From the NCBI RefSeq assembly GCF_040954835.1, contig NC_090697.1:4538501-4602500 (forward strand): a stretch of DNA of 64,000 bases. The letters are read 5' to 3'. This DNA is from Lepisosteus oculatus (taxonomy: Eukaryota; Chordata; Actinopteri; Semionotiformes; Lepisosteidae). The translations under genes and the position numbers were made by a program. The notes under the pieces were generated by a model, which was not told the origin of the DNA, made no database searches, and worked only from the letters and a program-made list of their open reading frames with translations. Of the stretch, positions 11,071-22,040 are shown one piece after another; position 1 is the stretch's first letter; every line of letters starts with the position of its first letter.

Positions 11071-12640
11071 CTTCAAGGACTCTCTCTGGTATCCACGCAA
11101 ACAAACACTTCGACAACATTAGATCTGGGACTCTTTTTGGGGACCACTGAGCTCATCCAAGCCGCCAAGTCCCAACCCAGCTGCCCTTGCAGATGCTCTG
11201 TCAGCAGCCACCCTGAAGGATGCAGCATTCTACATACAACCACTGCTGTCCTTCTCAAGGGCCTGTCTAGCTGTTTCACTGGGCCCTGAGTGACTGGTGG
11301 TTCAGAAAAGCATCTTCCTCCTTTCTCCCAACCTGAGGAATGCCTATTTCCCCACTGACCCCAGCTTGAGCACTGTGCTTTAATTTCTGGGGATGTGTGG
11401 GCTCCACCCTACAGTATGTGTAAAACTCTCTCTCGCCATAAGACAGCAGCGCCCAGCAATCTATCTCTCCCTGCGGCCTCATGCCCTCCGCTTGTCTTTA
11501 GTAGATGGGTCCTTACCAGAACTCTTCTCTAACATGGCCCCCATGAGAGGTACATCACTCTGTGCAGCCAAACAAGAGTATTCCTGCATATGACCCCACA
11601 TCCCCACAGCAACGTTGGCAGGATCTCATGGTTTAACAGCAAAATGGAGAACTCAGTTTCAACCAAGTGGACAACTAATACATTTCTCACCTTTATGTGA
11701 TATCACCTTAAGGACAGCACATACAAGGGTTAATTGCACAATGGACCGTGCAAAGAAATTTAAAATAGTCTTCTTTAGGTGTGAGGGCAGGAGTGGATCG
11801 CAGAAGGCATAATCAGCAAATTAGGAAAACAAAGAACAGGACAGGTGAGACGTTTTTTGTCCAGAGAGCGAGTGATCTAAAAAAGGAACAGCTGTTACGC
11901 CCAGGTTTTACGCTCTGTCTCTGCTGAATGAATAAAAGCATTTTATTAAAAACGCGTTTGCGTTTGTCTGGGTATTTACTTTGTAATCTGTGGTTTACAT
12001 CTACTGTATTGCTTTGAGATGCCACTTTTAAAGGTGATATGTAAAATAAAGTTTTTTATTATTGTTATAGAGAAACATGATCAGATTTTCCCTGGTTCAG
12101 AAAAAAGACGATTAAAATCTGTAATCTTTCCACTTGTATGTCATCGGAAAATACAAGAAGTTTCTGCTTTGTGTAAGGATGGTATCAAAAAGTAATCTAA
12201 GTGGTGAGAAAGCTGTGCTCCTCAAAGCGCTTTACAGGATAAAAACAATAACAGCAATAGTGTTAAGCTGGGCAAACGATTTTTTTATAGAAATACAAAA
12301 TGAGATATAATGATGTGTTCCAGCTAAGACATTAACGAGTACAAACCCCTCTCTGCGGGAGTGCTGGCTGTGACGAATTAAATCGGTTTCACAGGTATTC
12401 CACAGGTATTTTCAAAGTAGAAGGGGGCGAGATTTCCAGTGAAAGCCACCTCCCCCCTCCAAACCCAAGGAAGTACAGTACTTACTAGTTAAGAAAGCTA
12501 GGCTCCTCAATGAAATTGCTTTAACATGATAATGCGTTTGTGTAACAGTCCGGGCGTGGCAAGCTTCTTATGTCAATTCGACTCAATTGGAAGACAATGA
12601 ACATATTCTAGCCCTAAATGAATTAATAGCAAACATGGTT
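11071..12640. other. intergenic, no gene recognised
   Basis: Short frames only. SINE-like tail pieces occur near 12000-12060 (CTTTGAGATGCCAC, AAATAAAG) and 12215-12250 (CAAAGCGCTTTACAGGAT). Around 12060-12110 and 12540-12565 there is inverted similarity to 44710-44800, which links this stretch to the interior of the R1 family. Confidence 0.4.
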
Positions 12641-13693
12641 TACATAAAAGACATTTTTCCAAGAAAGTTTATAATCATACGATCTATAGTTGAAATCTGA
12701 GCCTAAGACAAAGATAACGATCTTGATCAGTTTAGAAATCTGTGTACGCTGTAAGGTTTTTACTTCTTAAACTTTTAAAATACATGTTTCGAATAGAAAA
12801 AAATCATCTTCCTGGTACAGTATGTATAGCAAACCAGCATGTCTTTTTTCTCCAATCAGAGGGGTTAGACGCTCAGTTAAAAACAAAGGAGATTGTCTGT
12901 TATAGTGGACATAAATACAAGAGTTCGCTGGCATTATATCCTAGAAGACACAGACCGGAACCAGACTGGGAGAATGCCTGCAGCATAAAGGAAATGCCTG
13001 ATGAACTAGGGATTGGACAGTTTCCAAGTGCTTGTACAATCGATGGAAATGTTCAAATAAATATGCAAAAGAAATAAACAAAATAATCATTTATTTCTTT
13101 ATCATATTGGCTAGCTAATGTCCTCTCTTTGCTAGTTAGTGGCTGTGTTTCTGCGTTGGGTAGCAACGGGTCACTGTTCTCAGGTGGAAGATGTAAACAG
13201 CTTAATTTTCGTGTTAAATAATTTTTTTAAATTAAAATTCATTCTATACAGCAATCGCATATTTGGATACCGTTTCATAAAACTTTCATGCTTAAAATGT
13301 TTAGGGAGAAATGGAAGACTGGTGTGTATTTTTTCTTTAAACTATCAAGACCAGCCATACACAGTACAGTTTATGTACATACAGTAATGTTTATGTTCCT
13401 AAATTAATATTGTTTATGACCTTCAGATGCGTTATACTCCTCTTCTTTATATGCTCAGCTACTAAAATTTCCCTTTAGTGGTAAAATTCCATATAAATAT
13501 TCAAAACTAGCGGATTAAAATGTGCACAGCAAAGACATTAAATGATTAAATCTTTTCACTACCAACCAATGCACCACGAGTGCCCCTGTCGGTCATTTTG
13601 GCCAGCCAATCACTTACCGCGGTGCCCTGCGGTGGCTTGTGGGTAGGTTACTGTACCGTGGGTTTGTACCGCGCATTTTGAATGGCTGCATCT
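12640..13693 (-). repeat. R1 repeat arm, reverse orientation
   Basis: The end reads AATGGCTGCATCT at 13681-13693 and is followed by TTA, the expected TA target with one changed base. The interior is the reverse complement of 17872-18565 and 51932-52613 (GACCAGCCATA, GCTAGTTAGTGGCTGTG, CCATCGATTGTAC in reverse) and continues further, matching 45100-45930. Open frames inside are repeat-derived. Confidence 0.75.
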
Positions 13694-14033
13694 TTATTTT
13701 TTCTTTAAAGTACCAAGACCAGCCATATGTTTGTATGTTTATGTTCCAAAATTAATATCGTTTATGGCCTTCACACGCGTTACAGTATGCTCCTATTCTT
13801 TTTATGCTCAGCTACTAAGATTTCCTTTCAGTGGTAAAATTCCACATAAATATTCAAAACTAAAACGGGCACAGTAAAGACATTTTAATCTTTCTACGAC
13901 CGACCAACGCACCACGAATGCCCCTGTCAGTCAACCAATCACGTACTGCGGTATTTTGCATCGTGGCGCGCGAAGCCATAGCCAATTACCTCTGGTACAT
14001 GTCTGTACCGCGCACTTTGAATGGCTGCATCTG
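13694..14033 (-). repeat. R1 repeat arm, reverse, shared by both SD1 copies
   Basis: The end TTTGAATGGCTGCATCTG at 14016-14033 is followed by TA. The counterpart in SD1 copy B ends at 48033. The arm includes the GC-richer subterminal part (CGTACTGCGG, CACGAATGCCCCTGTC). The R1 copy to its left appears to have inserted into this one. Confidence 0.7.
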
Positions 14034-14679
14034 TATACAGATTTTGTACGGTTTTTCATGATTAATCTTCTGTTGGTATTGTGGCAGAAGATGATTAATA
14101 TTGTGGTCAGATTTACTGAGAGGGGGCCTGCACACTGCTCTATAAGTGTCAGTAATGTTTCCAAAGCACTTATCGAGGACACATGTTGAGCCCGTCGGAC
14201 ATGTGATGTACTGTATTGCTGACGGGCAGGAAGGACATTGAAGAAGAAAAATAATAATTTTGTTTTGTCCATCACAATACAAACAAATAGTCAAATAGCA
14301 TAATAAGATAACTGGTGAAACACAAACAAACCGAAAGTGATGATGAACTGTAATCACCATTGCATAAAACAAAGTCGTTTTCAGTCTAGTTCATCCCAGC
14401 ACAAGAGCAGGCCTGCTCTTCTTTATCAACATTGGGTTACCAGTAGTGATGTACTCCACATCAGTACCTGCCATCTCCTGTTGACACTGCAGTGTGAACG
14501 TACAGATGAGTTCAGAATAGCGCTGCTCCTGCTGCTGTGAGGGGGGTGGTTTGTGGATGAAGTCCTGGCTCTCCATTACCTGGCAGTCCTTGTCTGGACA
14601 GGCTGAATGACCCTGATTTCTGTCTTTGTTGAGAGACAGAAACAAAACAAAGACATTAACAACAATATTAATTTAAGGA

Positions 14680-14745
14680 TCTAATATAATATATAGTATA
14701 TAATATATAATATATAATATATAATAACATATATATAATATAGAG
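14680..14745. repeat. AT-rich microsatellite
   Basis: Imperfect TAATATATAATATA repeats. The paralogous tract at 48680-48725 is shorter, so this array has changed in length since the SD1 duplication. Confidence 0.85.
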
Positions 14746-14789
14746 ATGTTTGTATTACCATATTCCACTTTCTTTGTAAACATCTGCAT

Positions 14790-15769
14790 CAATTTCTTTA
14801 ATTCATTCACTTTAAATCCACTTAATATGGAGTTTTACCACTTAAGGGAAGTTTTAGTTAGTTAGTGCTCAGTTAGTGCTAAGCATAAAAATAACAGGAG
14901 CATAAAGCATAAAGTCTCTGAACGTCATAAACAGTATTGATTTAGGAATATAAATATATTATATAAACTGTCTATGGTTGGTAGTGGTAGTTTAAATAAA
15001 AATATACAACAGTATCCCACTTTCTTCATTTTATGCATCAACGCTTTTCACTCTGTCACTTACTGTGGTTATTTTGGAAACATTTTGACATGCTCATTCA
15101 GACTATATTAAGTTTCTATGCTTTGTAAAAAGCTATAATGTTTTAAGGTACAGGTACAGGTATTATAGATAAATTATTATAGAAGTTTTACTTAAGTAAG
15201 TTTTACTTACTGTTTTACTCTCTCCATCTTTAGTATTCACCCATTTGCTCAGTCACAGCCTGTTTTCCATTCAGCAGGGAATAAACCTTTGCCCTTTTCC
15301 TTTGCACTCTATGCAACGAGAACAATGCTAACACTGAACCAAATTGTCACTCAGTTTGAACGACTTGTTTGGGCAAGATTTTCAATTTTCCAATGAATCA
15401 ATCATGACAGAAAAAGTAGTTAAAATAAGCACGTCAAAATGTTTCCAATATAATCACATGACCGAGTTATGTTTATGAAGAAAGTGGAATACCCTTCCAC
15501 AACCAGCTAAATAATATATTTATATTAATAATTTGAAATTGTTCATGACGTTCAGAAATTCATTTTTATTTTCAGCTACTTTCAAAATAAATTTTACAGT
15601 TTTGTTGTAGGAAGCTAAAGTTTACGCTAACATTAAATGCACAAGAAGGGCTACCTATTGATCGTCTTTGGTCAGTGAATCACAATGTTCGCTGTGGTAT
15701 GGTGAAGCAAAGCTCAGCCCCTGTAACACATTAATGAGTTTTAATGCACATTCTGAATGGCTCCATCTG
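14790..15769. repeat. old palindromic R1-type element
   Basis: The left part (about 14800-15130) is a diverged forward R1 arm (TTTTACCACTTAAGGGAAG, AGCATAAAAATAACAGGAGC, GGTAGTGGTAGTTTAAA). The right part (about 15440-15769) is a diverged reverse arm ending GAATGGCTCCATCTG, followed by TA. This gives the inverted-arm layout of a complete but old element. The same structure is in SD1 copy B, ending at 49796. Confidence 0.55.
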
Positions 15770-16150
15770 TATGTGTAAGAAGAGAAGTGCCTTGCCTGGT
15801 CTGTGCACTGGTGGTTTTAAGAGATAAAAAGAGCCTGTGTCAAAAGAAAAATGGTCCTAGCGCTTTTTTATAATTGCTAGGTGGTGTAAAAAAACAAAAG
15901 CAGTTCCTGCATATACTGCAGAGTTCACCTACTGTATCTGTGACAAATTCTATTGAAAAAGTAAAACTTTTAAAGTAAAGGTATTTGGATTGTCTTTTTT
16001 TTTTCTAAACATATCACAACGGTAGCTACTTCTCAGGATAATATTCAAATAAAGAAGAACAGCAGATTAGATCTCTAATGAAATCTCTTGGCTCTTCACC
16101 GCATCTTAATTAACCAAAAGAAATACACTGGTTCCCACAGGCAAGCTCAG

Positions 16151-16190
16151 TAACAGCAGGAGGGGCTACTAGAAATACTTTATAAATTGA
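16151..16190 (+). promoter_or_regulatory. TAAR promoter block
   Basis: ACAGCAGGAGGGGCTACTAG followed by CTTTATAAATT with the TATA box at about 16180, 153 bp upstream of the ATG at 16333. It is identical in layout to the block at 50168 and related to those of the other intact TAARs. Confidence 0.7.
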
Positions 16191-16332
16191 GAAGCAAAGA
16201 AGATACTAGCAAAACTTGAAAGATAAAACGAAAAAAGTAGCATTTTTAAGGAAGAGGAAGTGGAATTCTGATATCCTTTCAGCAAGATCTTTCCAAGATT
16301 TTTTTATTTAAGATTTTCTTTTTTCTCATATA

Positions 16333-17361
16333 ATGGATTTAAATGAAGTAGGTGGATATCAAATAGTGCAGTACTGCTTTGCTTCCGACAATACATCTTG
16401 CACAAAAGAAACTCGATCCACAGCTGTTTACGTAATTTTATATGTTTTCTTTATATCAGTGGTGATGCTGACAGTGTGTGGAAACCTGATGGTGATCATC
16501 TCTATCTCTCACTTCAAGCAGCTCCACACACCAACTAACCTCCTCCTGCTCTCTCTGGCTGTGGCAGACTTTCTAATAGGGCTGATTGTGATGCCTTTTG
16601 CAATGATCAGATATATAGAAACCTGCTGGTATTTTGGGAAGATATTTTGTATGATTTTCTTCTCAGTTCTCTTAATTCTTACAGTTGCTTCTCTTATTAA
16701 TGTTGTTTTCATAAGTATTGATCGATATGTTGCTGTGTGTGACCCACTGCGATATTCTAACAAAATAACAGTTAATGTCATGTGCCAATGTATAATATTT
16801 ATATGGTCATTCTCTGTACTTTACATGTTGATGATTATTATTGGTAATATTAATTTTGTAAACTCTGTAGGTGAAAATGTCTGTCTAGGAGAATGTGCTT
16901 TTGAAATCAGTGCACCCTGGGTGATAGTTGACAATATAGCTACTTTTATTTTGCCTTGCTCTGTTATGATAGCGCTATATATGAAAATATTTATTGTTGC
17001 CAAAAGGCACGCACAATTGATCAAAATGATAACTGAGCAACTGACCTATCAAAATGGAAGCAATGGTAAAGTTTCCAGAAGATCTGAAATTAAAGCAGCC
17101 AGAACATTAGGAATCGTAATGGCTATATTCCTCACATGTTACTTGCCATATTACATTGGCAGTCTAGTTCAAGGAGATTTTAGTTACTCTTCTTCAGTTA
17201 CTAGTTCATTAATATTTGTTGTCAATGTAAGCTCTGCAATTAACCCTATTATTTATGCTTTGTTTTATCCGTGGTTTCAAAAGTCAGTGAAAGAAATATT
17301 CAAATTCAGGATATGTGATGGAGCATCTGATCTAATTAATTTGTTCCCTGAAAATCACTGA
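16333..17361 (+). CDS. trace amine-associated receptor (TAAR), intact, 342 aa
   Basis: A single-exon class A GPCR that is expected to sit in the plasma membrane of olfactory sensory neurons and couple to G protein on binding amines. Visible landmarks: N-glycosylation site DNTS (residue 20), N1.50 in VCGNL (51), D2.50 in AVADF (79), TM3 cysteine C106, DRY at 130-132, W4.50 (158), P5.50 (208), P6.50 in CYLPYY (272), and the TAAR-type TM7 signature NPIIYALFYPWFQKS (304-318). Position 3.32 is Leu113, not the usual amine-binding Asp. Instead Asp200 sits at 5.42 (VIVDNIATFILP). The toggle position 6.48 is Tyr rather than Trp. The start follows the promoter block at 16151, and an AATAAA lies just after the stop. 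The closest relative is the gene at 50352 (about 93% identity by eye). The exact subfamily number needs a tree. Confidence 0.95.
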   Translation: MDLNEVGGYQIVQYCFASDNTSCTKETRSTAVYVILYVFFISVVMLTVCGNLMVIISISHFKQLHTPTNLLLLSLAVADFLIGLIVMPFAMIRYIETCWYFGKIFCMIFFSVLLILTVASLINVVFISIDRYVAVCDPLRYSNKITVNVMCQCIIFIWSFSVLYMLMIIIGNINFVNSVGENVCLGECAFEISAPWVIVDNIATFILPCSVMIALYMKIFIVAKRHAQLIKMITEQLTYQNGSNGKVSRRSEIKAARTLGIVMAIFLTCYLPYYIGSLVQGDFSYSSSVTSSLIFVVNVSSAINPIIYALFYPWFQKSVKEIFKFRICDGASDLINLFPENH

Positions 17362-17871
17362 TTTTTGCATAATAAACATTAGCATGTCTTATGTAAATGT
17401 ATTTGTTTATGTCCGTAATTCAGACATACTAACGAAGGTTAAAATATAAAGGAACTGGAAACAGCATTTTGCAAATGTGCATGTGGTTTTTCATGGAAAC
17501 ATGTTTTCTTCCAATGATATGTTCTTTCATTTTAATTGAATTAAATATATACATTAACTTGATAAATTAATTTTTATTTGGCTTTAGAATGTTAATGGAA
17601 GGCAAATGAATACATAAAATAATTTATTTGCCACATTGTTCACATTTTATTATTGAGTAATATTCTATATATTCTATATATTAATGTTTCTAGTAAATAT
17701 ACTCATCTGACTATATGTATTTAATCAACTTATCATTCATGCCTAACCATGAAGCACATGTGATTTTGACTATTGAAATACTAAATTAAAAAATTTTTAA
17801 AAAATACCTTCATATATAAATATATAAAAAATATTTCCCCACCTATCCACACAGAACAAAGCCATTAACTA
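17362..17871. other. 3' flank of the 16333 gene
   Basis: AT-rich non-coding DNA with an AATAAA at about 17371. The part around 17500-17600 (ATGTTTTCTTCCAATGATATG) also resembles the 3' flank of the pseudogene at 52614, which shows that gene and pseudogene arose by an older tandem duplication. Confidence 0.6.
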
Positions 17872-18565
17872 CAGATGCAGCCATTCAAAATGCACGGTAC
17901 AAACCCGTACTGCGGGCAACTACGCACTAGCCACTGCGCCGTAACACGGTAAGTGATTGGCTGGCCAAAATGACCAACAGGGGCACTCGTGGTGCATTGG
18001 TCAGTAGAGAAAAGATTTAATAATTTAATCTCTTTACTGTGCACATTTTAATCCGCTTAGTATTGAATATTTATATGAAATTTTACCACTAAAGGGAAAT
18101 TTTAGTAGCTGAGCATAAAAAGAAGAGGAGCATAACGCATCTGAAGGTCATAAATGATATCAATTTAGGAACATAAACATATTACTGTATGTAAACTGTA
18201 CTGTATATGGCTGGTCTTGGTAGTTTAAAGAAAAAATACACACCAGTCTTTCATTTCTCCCTAAACATTTTAAGCATTTAAGATTTATGAAATGGTCCGC
18301 AAATATGCGATTGCTGTATAGAATGAATTTTAATTAAAAAAAAATATTTAACAAGAAAATTAAGCTGTTTACGTTTCTCCGTCTGAGAATATAGTCACTC
18401 ATTGCTATGCAACGCAGAATCACAGCCACTAACTAGCAAAGAGAGGACATTAGCTAGCCAATATGATAAAGGAATACATTATTTTTTTGTTTATTTCTTT
18501 TGCACATTTATTTGAACATTTCCATCGATTGTACAAGCACTTGGAAACTGTCCAAACCCTAGTTC
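17872..18565 (+). repeat. R1 repeat arm inserted at the 5' end of a TAAR pseudogene
   Basis: It begins CAGATGCAGCCATTCAAAAT directly after TA (17870-17871) and contains the subterminal CACTCGTGGTGCATTGGTC, the block GAGCATAAAAAGAAGAGGAG and GGCTGGTCTTGGTAG. It ends close to CTAGTTC at 18559-18565, where TAAR sequence (GATAATACATCTTGCC) starts. The promoter and first codons of the receptor are gone. The same junction exists at 52613. Confidence 0.75.
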
Positions 18566-19430
18566 GTTTTCCATCTGATAATACATCTTGCCGAAAAGAA
18601 ACTCGATCTGCAGTTGTTAATGTAATTGTATATGTTTCAGACTTTCTAATAGGGCTGATTGTGATGCCTGTTGAGATGATTAGATATATAGAAACCTGTT
18701 GGTATTTTGGGAGGATATTTTGTATTATTTTCTATTCTGTTCTCTTCATTCTTTCAGTTGCTTCTCTTATTAATGTTGTTTTCATAAGTATTGATCGGTA
18801 TTTTGCTGTGTGTGAAACATTGCAATTTTATAATAAAATAACAGTTAATGTTATGTGCCTATATATAATATTCATTTGGTCATTCTCTGTATTTTATGTG
18901 TTGATGATTGTTACTTTTAATATTAATGTTATAAACTCTGCAGGTGCAAATGCCTGTCTAGGGGAATGTGTTTTTGAAATTAGTGCATCCTATAGTTGAT
19001 ATGTTAGCTACTTTTATTTTGCCTTGCTCTATTATGATAGCTCTCTATATGAAAATATTTATTGTTGCCAAAAGACACGCACATGTGATCAAAACTGTTA
19101 CTGAGCAACTGACATATCGAAATGGAAGCAACACTAAAGTTTCCAAAAGATCTGAAATAAAAGCAGCCAAAACCTTAGGAACTGTAGTGGCTGTATTCCT
19201 TCTGTGTTTCCTGCCCTATTATATTGGCAGTCTAGTTCAAGGAGATCTTAGTGTCTCTTCTTCAGTAACAAACTCATTAATTTTTATTATAAATACAAGC
19301 TCTGCAATGAATCCTATTATTTATGCTTTGTTTTATCCCTGGTTTCAAAAGTCAGTGAAAGAAATATTAAATTTCAGGGTATGTGTTTGAGCATCCAATC
19401 TAATCAATTTGTTCCCTGAAAATCAATGAA
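18566..19430 (+). pseudogene. TAAR pseudogene (SD1 copy A)
   Basis: The sequence aligns with the gene at 16333 from the DNTSC motif onward. The N terminus in the open frame (from 18463) is R1-derived. A 108-bp in-frame deletion removes TM1 and most of TM2: YVS is joined directly to DFLIGLIVMP, with the triplet CAG at both deletion ends in the paralogue. A 5-bp deletion near 18987, just before TM5, shifts the frame; the second frame (to 19390) covers TM5-TM7 with MNPIIYALFYPWFQ. The 5-bp lesion and the R1 junction are shared with 52614-53590, so the ancestor was already dead before SD1 duplicated it. Confidence 0.9.
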
Positions 19431-19560
19431 TTTTGCATGCATACTAAACTAAACATCACTTTGTTTCATGTAAATGTATTTCTTTGTATATAACCATTAT
19501 TCATACACGCTAAATAAAGTAAAAATAACATAGGAGCGGAAAAAGAGTTTTGCAAATGTA

Positions 19561-19878
19561 CAGATGCAGCCATTCAAAGTGCGCGGCACAGACACGTACT
19601 GGAGGTAATTGGCTACAGCCTCGTGCATTGTGACGCGCGATGACTTAAAATACCGCGGTACGTGATTGGTTGACCGACAGGGGCACTCGTGGTGCGTTGG
19701 TTGGTCGTAGAAAGATTTAAATGTCTTTACTGTGCCTGTTTTTGTATTGAATATTTATGTGGAATTTTACCACTGAAGGGAAATCTCAGTAGCTGAGCAT
19801 AAAAAGAATAGGAGCATACTGTAACACGTGTGAAGGCCATAAACGATATTAATTTTGGAACATAAACATACAGTATAT
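19561..19878 (+). repeat. R1 arm with a dated empty site
   Basis: It begins CAGATGCAGCCATTCAAAGT after TA at 19559-19560. The SD1 paralogue at 53711-53721 reads TTGCAAATGTA and continues into ordinary flank without the repeat, so this copy inserted after SD1. The arm stops at 19878 where a minus-strand LINE begins. Confidence 0.8.
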
Positions 19879-21262
19879 GGCCCTTGAGGTGCCCCTGTGT
19901 TACCCTGTGAGACCAAAGTCTCACAGTCTGTGGTCTGCCTGTCTGGTAGTCAGTGATCCACAAGGTCATGGAGGCATCGACTTGCATCTCCTCCAGCTTC
20001 CTCCTTAGAAGTAAGGGCTGGATGGTATTGAAGGCACTGGAGAAGTCGAAAAACATGATCCTTACAGTGTTGCAAGCCCTGTCCAGGTGTGAGTAGGCCC
20101 TTTGCAGCATGTAGATGATCGCATCCTCCACACCAACACTGGGCTGGTAGGCAAACTGTAGGGTGTCCAGTGATGAGCTGACCAGGGGTCTCAGGTGGGA
20201 TAAGACCAGCCTCTCCAGTGTCTTCATGACGTGAGAAGTCAGTGCAACTGGTCTGTAGTCGTTGAGGACAGAGGGGCGCCCTTTCTTTGGTGCCGGGACC
20301 AGGCATGATGTCTTCCAGAGCACCGGGACTTTCTCCAAGCGCAGGCTCAGGTTGAACAGTCGCTGGAGCACTCCGCTCAGCTGATCAGCACAGGCCCTCA
20401 GAACTCTGGGACAGATGTTATCTGGTCCTGTGGCCATACCCTGGTGCAGCCTCTTCAGCTCCTTCTTCACCTGGGCAGCCATGATGGTCAGCCTGGCCTG
20501 GGGGATGGTGCTCATAGTGCTTTCAGTGCTGCAGGTGTTAATGGCGGATGTGTTGGAGAGTGGCAGCTGTGGGGGATGGGTAGGTGAGTAGCTGTCGGGG
20601 GTTGTAGCTATAGGCGGCCATGTTTGTGGGGGGATGGAGGAGGTGTTGGGCAGTCGCAGCTGTGAAGGGTTAGGGAGCGTGTGGCTGTGGGGGGATGGGT
20701 GTTGAGCCACAGAGGACCCAGAATCAAACCTGTTAAAGAACTGGTTCAACTCGTTGGCCATCTCCAGATTCCCCTCTGTTGCACCCCCAGCCTGTTTGAA
20801 GCCAGAGATCTCTCTCATGCAGCTCCATACATCCCTCACCCTATTCCTTTGCAGCTTGTCCTCTACCTTCCTCCTGCAGGCGTCCTTGCTCTCTCTTAAC
20901 TTCTGCTTTAGCTCCCTCTGTACACGCTTGACCTCTTCCTTATCCCCCCTCCTAAAGGCTCTCTTCTTGTCATTCAGAAGAGCCTTCAGGTCGCTGGTGA
21001 TCCAGGGTTTGTTATTGGAAAAGCAGTGTACGTCTTTGGTGGGGATGGTGTTGTCTACGCAGAAGTTAATGTAGTCAGTGACACAGTCCACCATGCTGTC
21101 TATGTCATCCCCATGTGGTTCGCACAGCACATCCCAGTCGGTAGCCTCCAGAGCACCACGTAGATCCTCCATAGCCTCCTGAGACCATCTCCTCACAGTC
21201 CTCATGGTCGCAGGTTGGCGCTGGACAATAGGCGTGTATAGTGGTGATTGATATAAAGAATC
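19879..21262 (-). mobile_element. LINE, CR1/L2/Rex1 group, truncated at both ends
   Basis: On the minus strand a long open frame encodes RTVRRWSQEAMEDLRGALEA, TDWDVLCEPHGDDIDSM, NNKPWITSDLKALLNDKKRA, VRDVWSCMREISGF, then the RT start (GPDNICPRVLRACADQLSG, VPVLWKTSCLVPAPKKG, DYRPVALTSHVMKTLERL, QFAYQPSVGVEDA, MFFDFSSAFNTIQP) and ends at TGRPQTVRL. The FADD box, thumb and 3' UTR are missing, so unlike normal 5'-truncated LINEs this copy lacks its 3' end, pointing to a later deletion or recombination at 19878/19879. The overlap at NTIQPLLLRRKLEEMQVDAS shows the same family as 6814-8139. Confidence 0.9.
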
Positions 21263-21310
21263 CGAATAAAAGATAAGAGCTACATCATCGCACGACTTGT
21301 AGTGTCTCAA

Positions 21311-21868
21311 TAAGTAGATTGTTTTTTTTCCATTTTTTTGGAACTGTTTTAATTTGTTTATTCTTAAATTTGATAAATATATTGATTTTCTATTTCAAAG
21401 ACAAATAATCCAAAGTTCAACATATACAGTAAAAGAAATGAACTCATTTAATCCACTGTGACGTACTGTATAACACATTCCTGTATGAAGAGAAGCTGAT
21501 GATTTGCCAACAGAACATCAAGTAGAAAATTGAAAAATTACTTCACTAACTCAAGGGAGAACCTTTAACAGGCCCATAATGTTGTATCCTTTAATACACC
21601 TGACGATTTGGATAACATTTGCCTTTGGAATTCAGTTGTTTTCTCTCTCTCTCTGACTCCGCACAGGGTCATGCTGTACTTCCATTTATCTGTAGCAGTT
21701 AGAGATGCAGGACAATTTGAATTGCTTAAAGTTCTTTCTTTACTCAACCAGTGAAGTAATTTCACACTTCTCAAGTTAATCCATTGTGTATTTGGGTTGT
21801 TGGCACATCATGCTCTGCCCTTTACACAGGAGGGTGCTGTATGTCAGGGATGGATGAATTGGGTGATG
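21311..21868. other. intergenic, no gene recognised
   Basis: AT-rich, short frames only, with two TACAGTA/TACTGTA words (about 21425 and 21463). I see no family match. Confidence 0.4.
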
Positions 21869-22040
21869 CCGAGTAGCAGTCTGAGGTAGTTAGGCCTCTG
21901 AAACGCCTTGTTTGTAAATACTGTACATAGAGTAACTTGTGTGTTATATGTTTGTTTTGTGTGTAGTCTAGTTTGTGTCTTGTGTCATTGTAATAAATAT
22001 TTGTTTAACCAAGTGTGCCTGAATTATTACTCCTCTCAAC
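21869..22040 (+). repeat. R2 repeat, 3' end copy
   Basis: This is the clearest copy of the R2 end: GTTAGGCCTCTGAAACGCC, AGAGTAACTTGTGTGTTATA, the signal AATAAATATTTGTT and a final block ACTCCTCTCAACA. It matches 9395-9570 (reverse), 29500-29915 (split by a SINE) and, weakly, 57640-57720 (reverse). Confidence 0.55.

Larger units (their letters stand above)
13694..19560 (+). repeat. segmental duplication SD1, copy A
   Basis: It is paralogous to about 47690-53721 on the same strand, offset 34000 bp at the left end and 34052 at the right. It carries an intact TAAR (16333) and a TAAR pseudogene (18566). Large parts are near identical by eye. The two intact receptors differ at about two dozen of 342 residues. 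Copy A carries an R1 insertion at its right edge (19561) for which copy B is an empty site. Copy B carries a 47-bp foreign insert at 49354-49400. Confidence 0.92.

Noticed and set aside
12742-13387. Open frames at 12742, 13139, 45355 and 45747 that match each other
   Set aside because: All lie within the R1 repeat and occur only as repeat copies. There is no protein-like conservation beyond DNA identity.
13986-14645. Possible non-TAAR coding exons on the minus strand (conserved in SD1 copy B at 47986-48645)
   Set aside because: Conservation reflects the recent duplication. The few differences in the 84-codon frame are mostly amino-acid changing, one frame reads through an R1 end, and no family is recognised.
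18463-18565. R1-derived ATG and peptide as a new functional N terminus for the TAAR
   Set aside because: Both copies have frameshifts before TM5 and one lacks TM1-TM2, so no working receptor could result.
18693-18700. The 108-bp deletion in the 18566 pseudogene as a spliced-out intron
   Set aside because: The missing segment in the paralogue (52693-52800) does not have GT...AG ends in any register allowed by the CAG repeat. Deletion between short repeats explains it.
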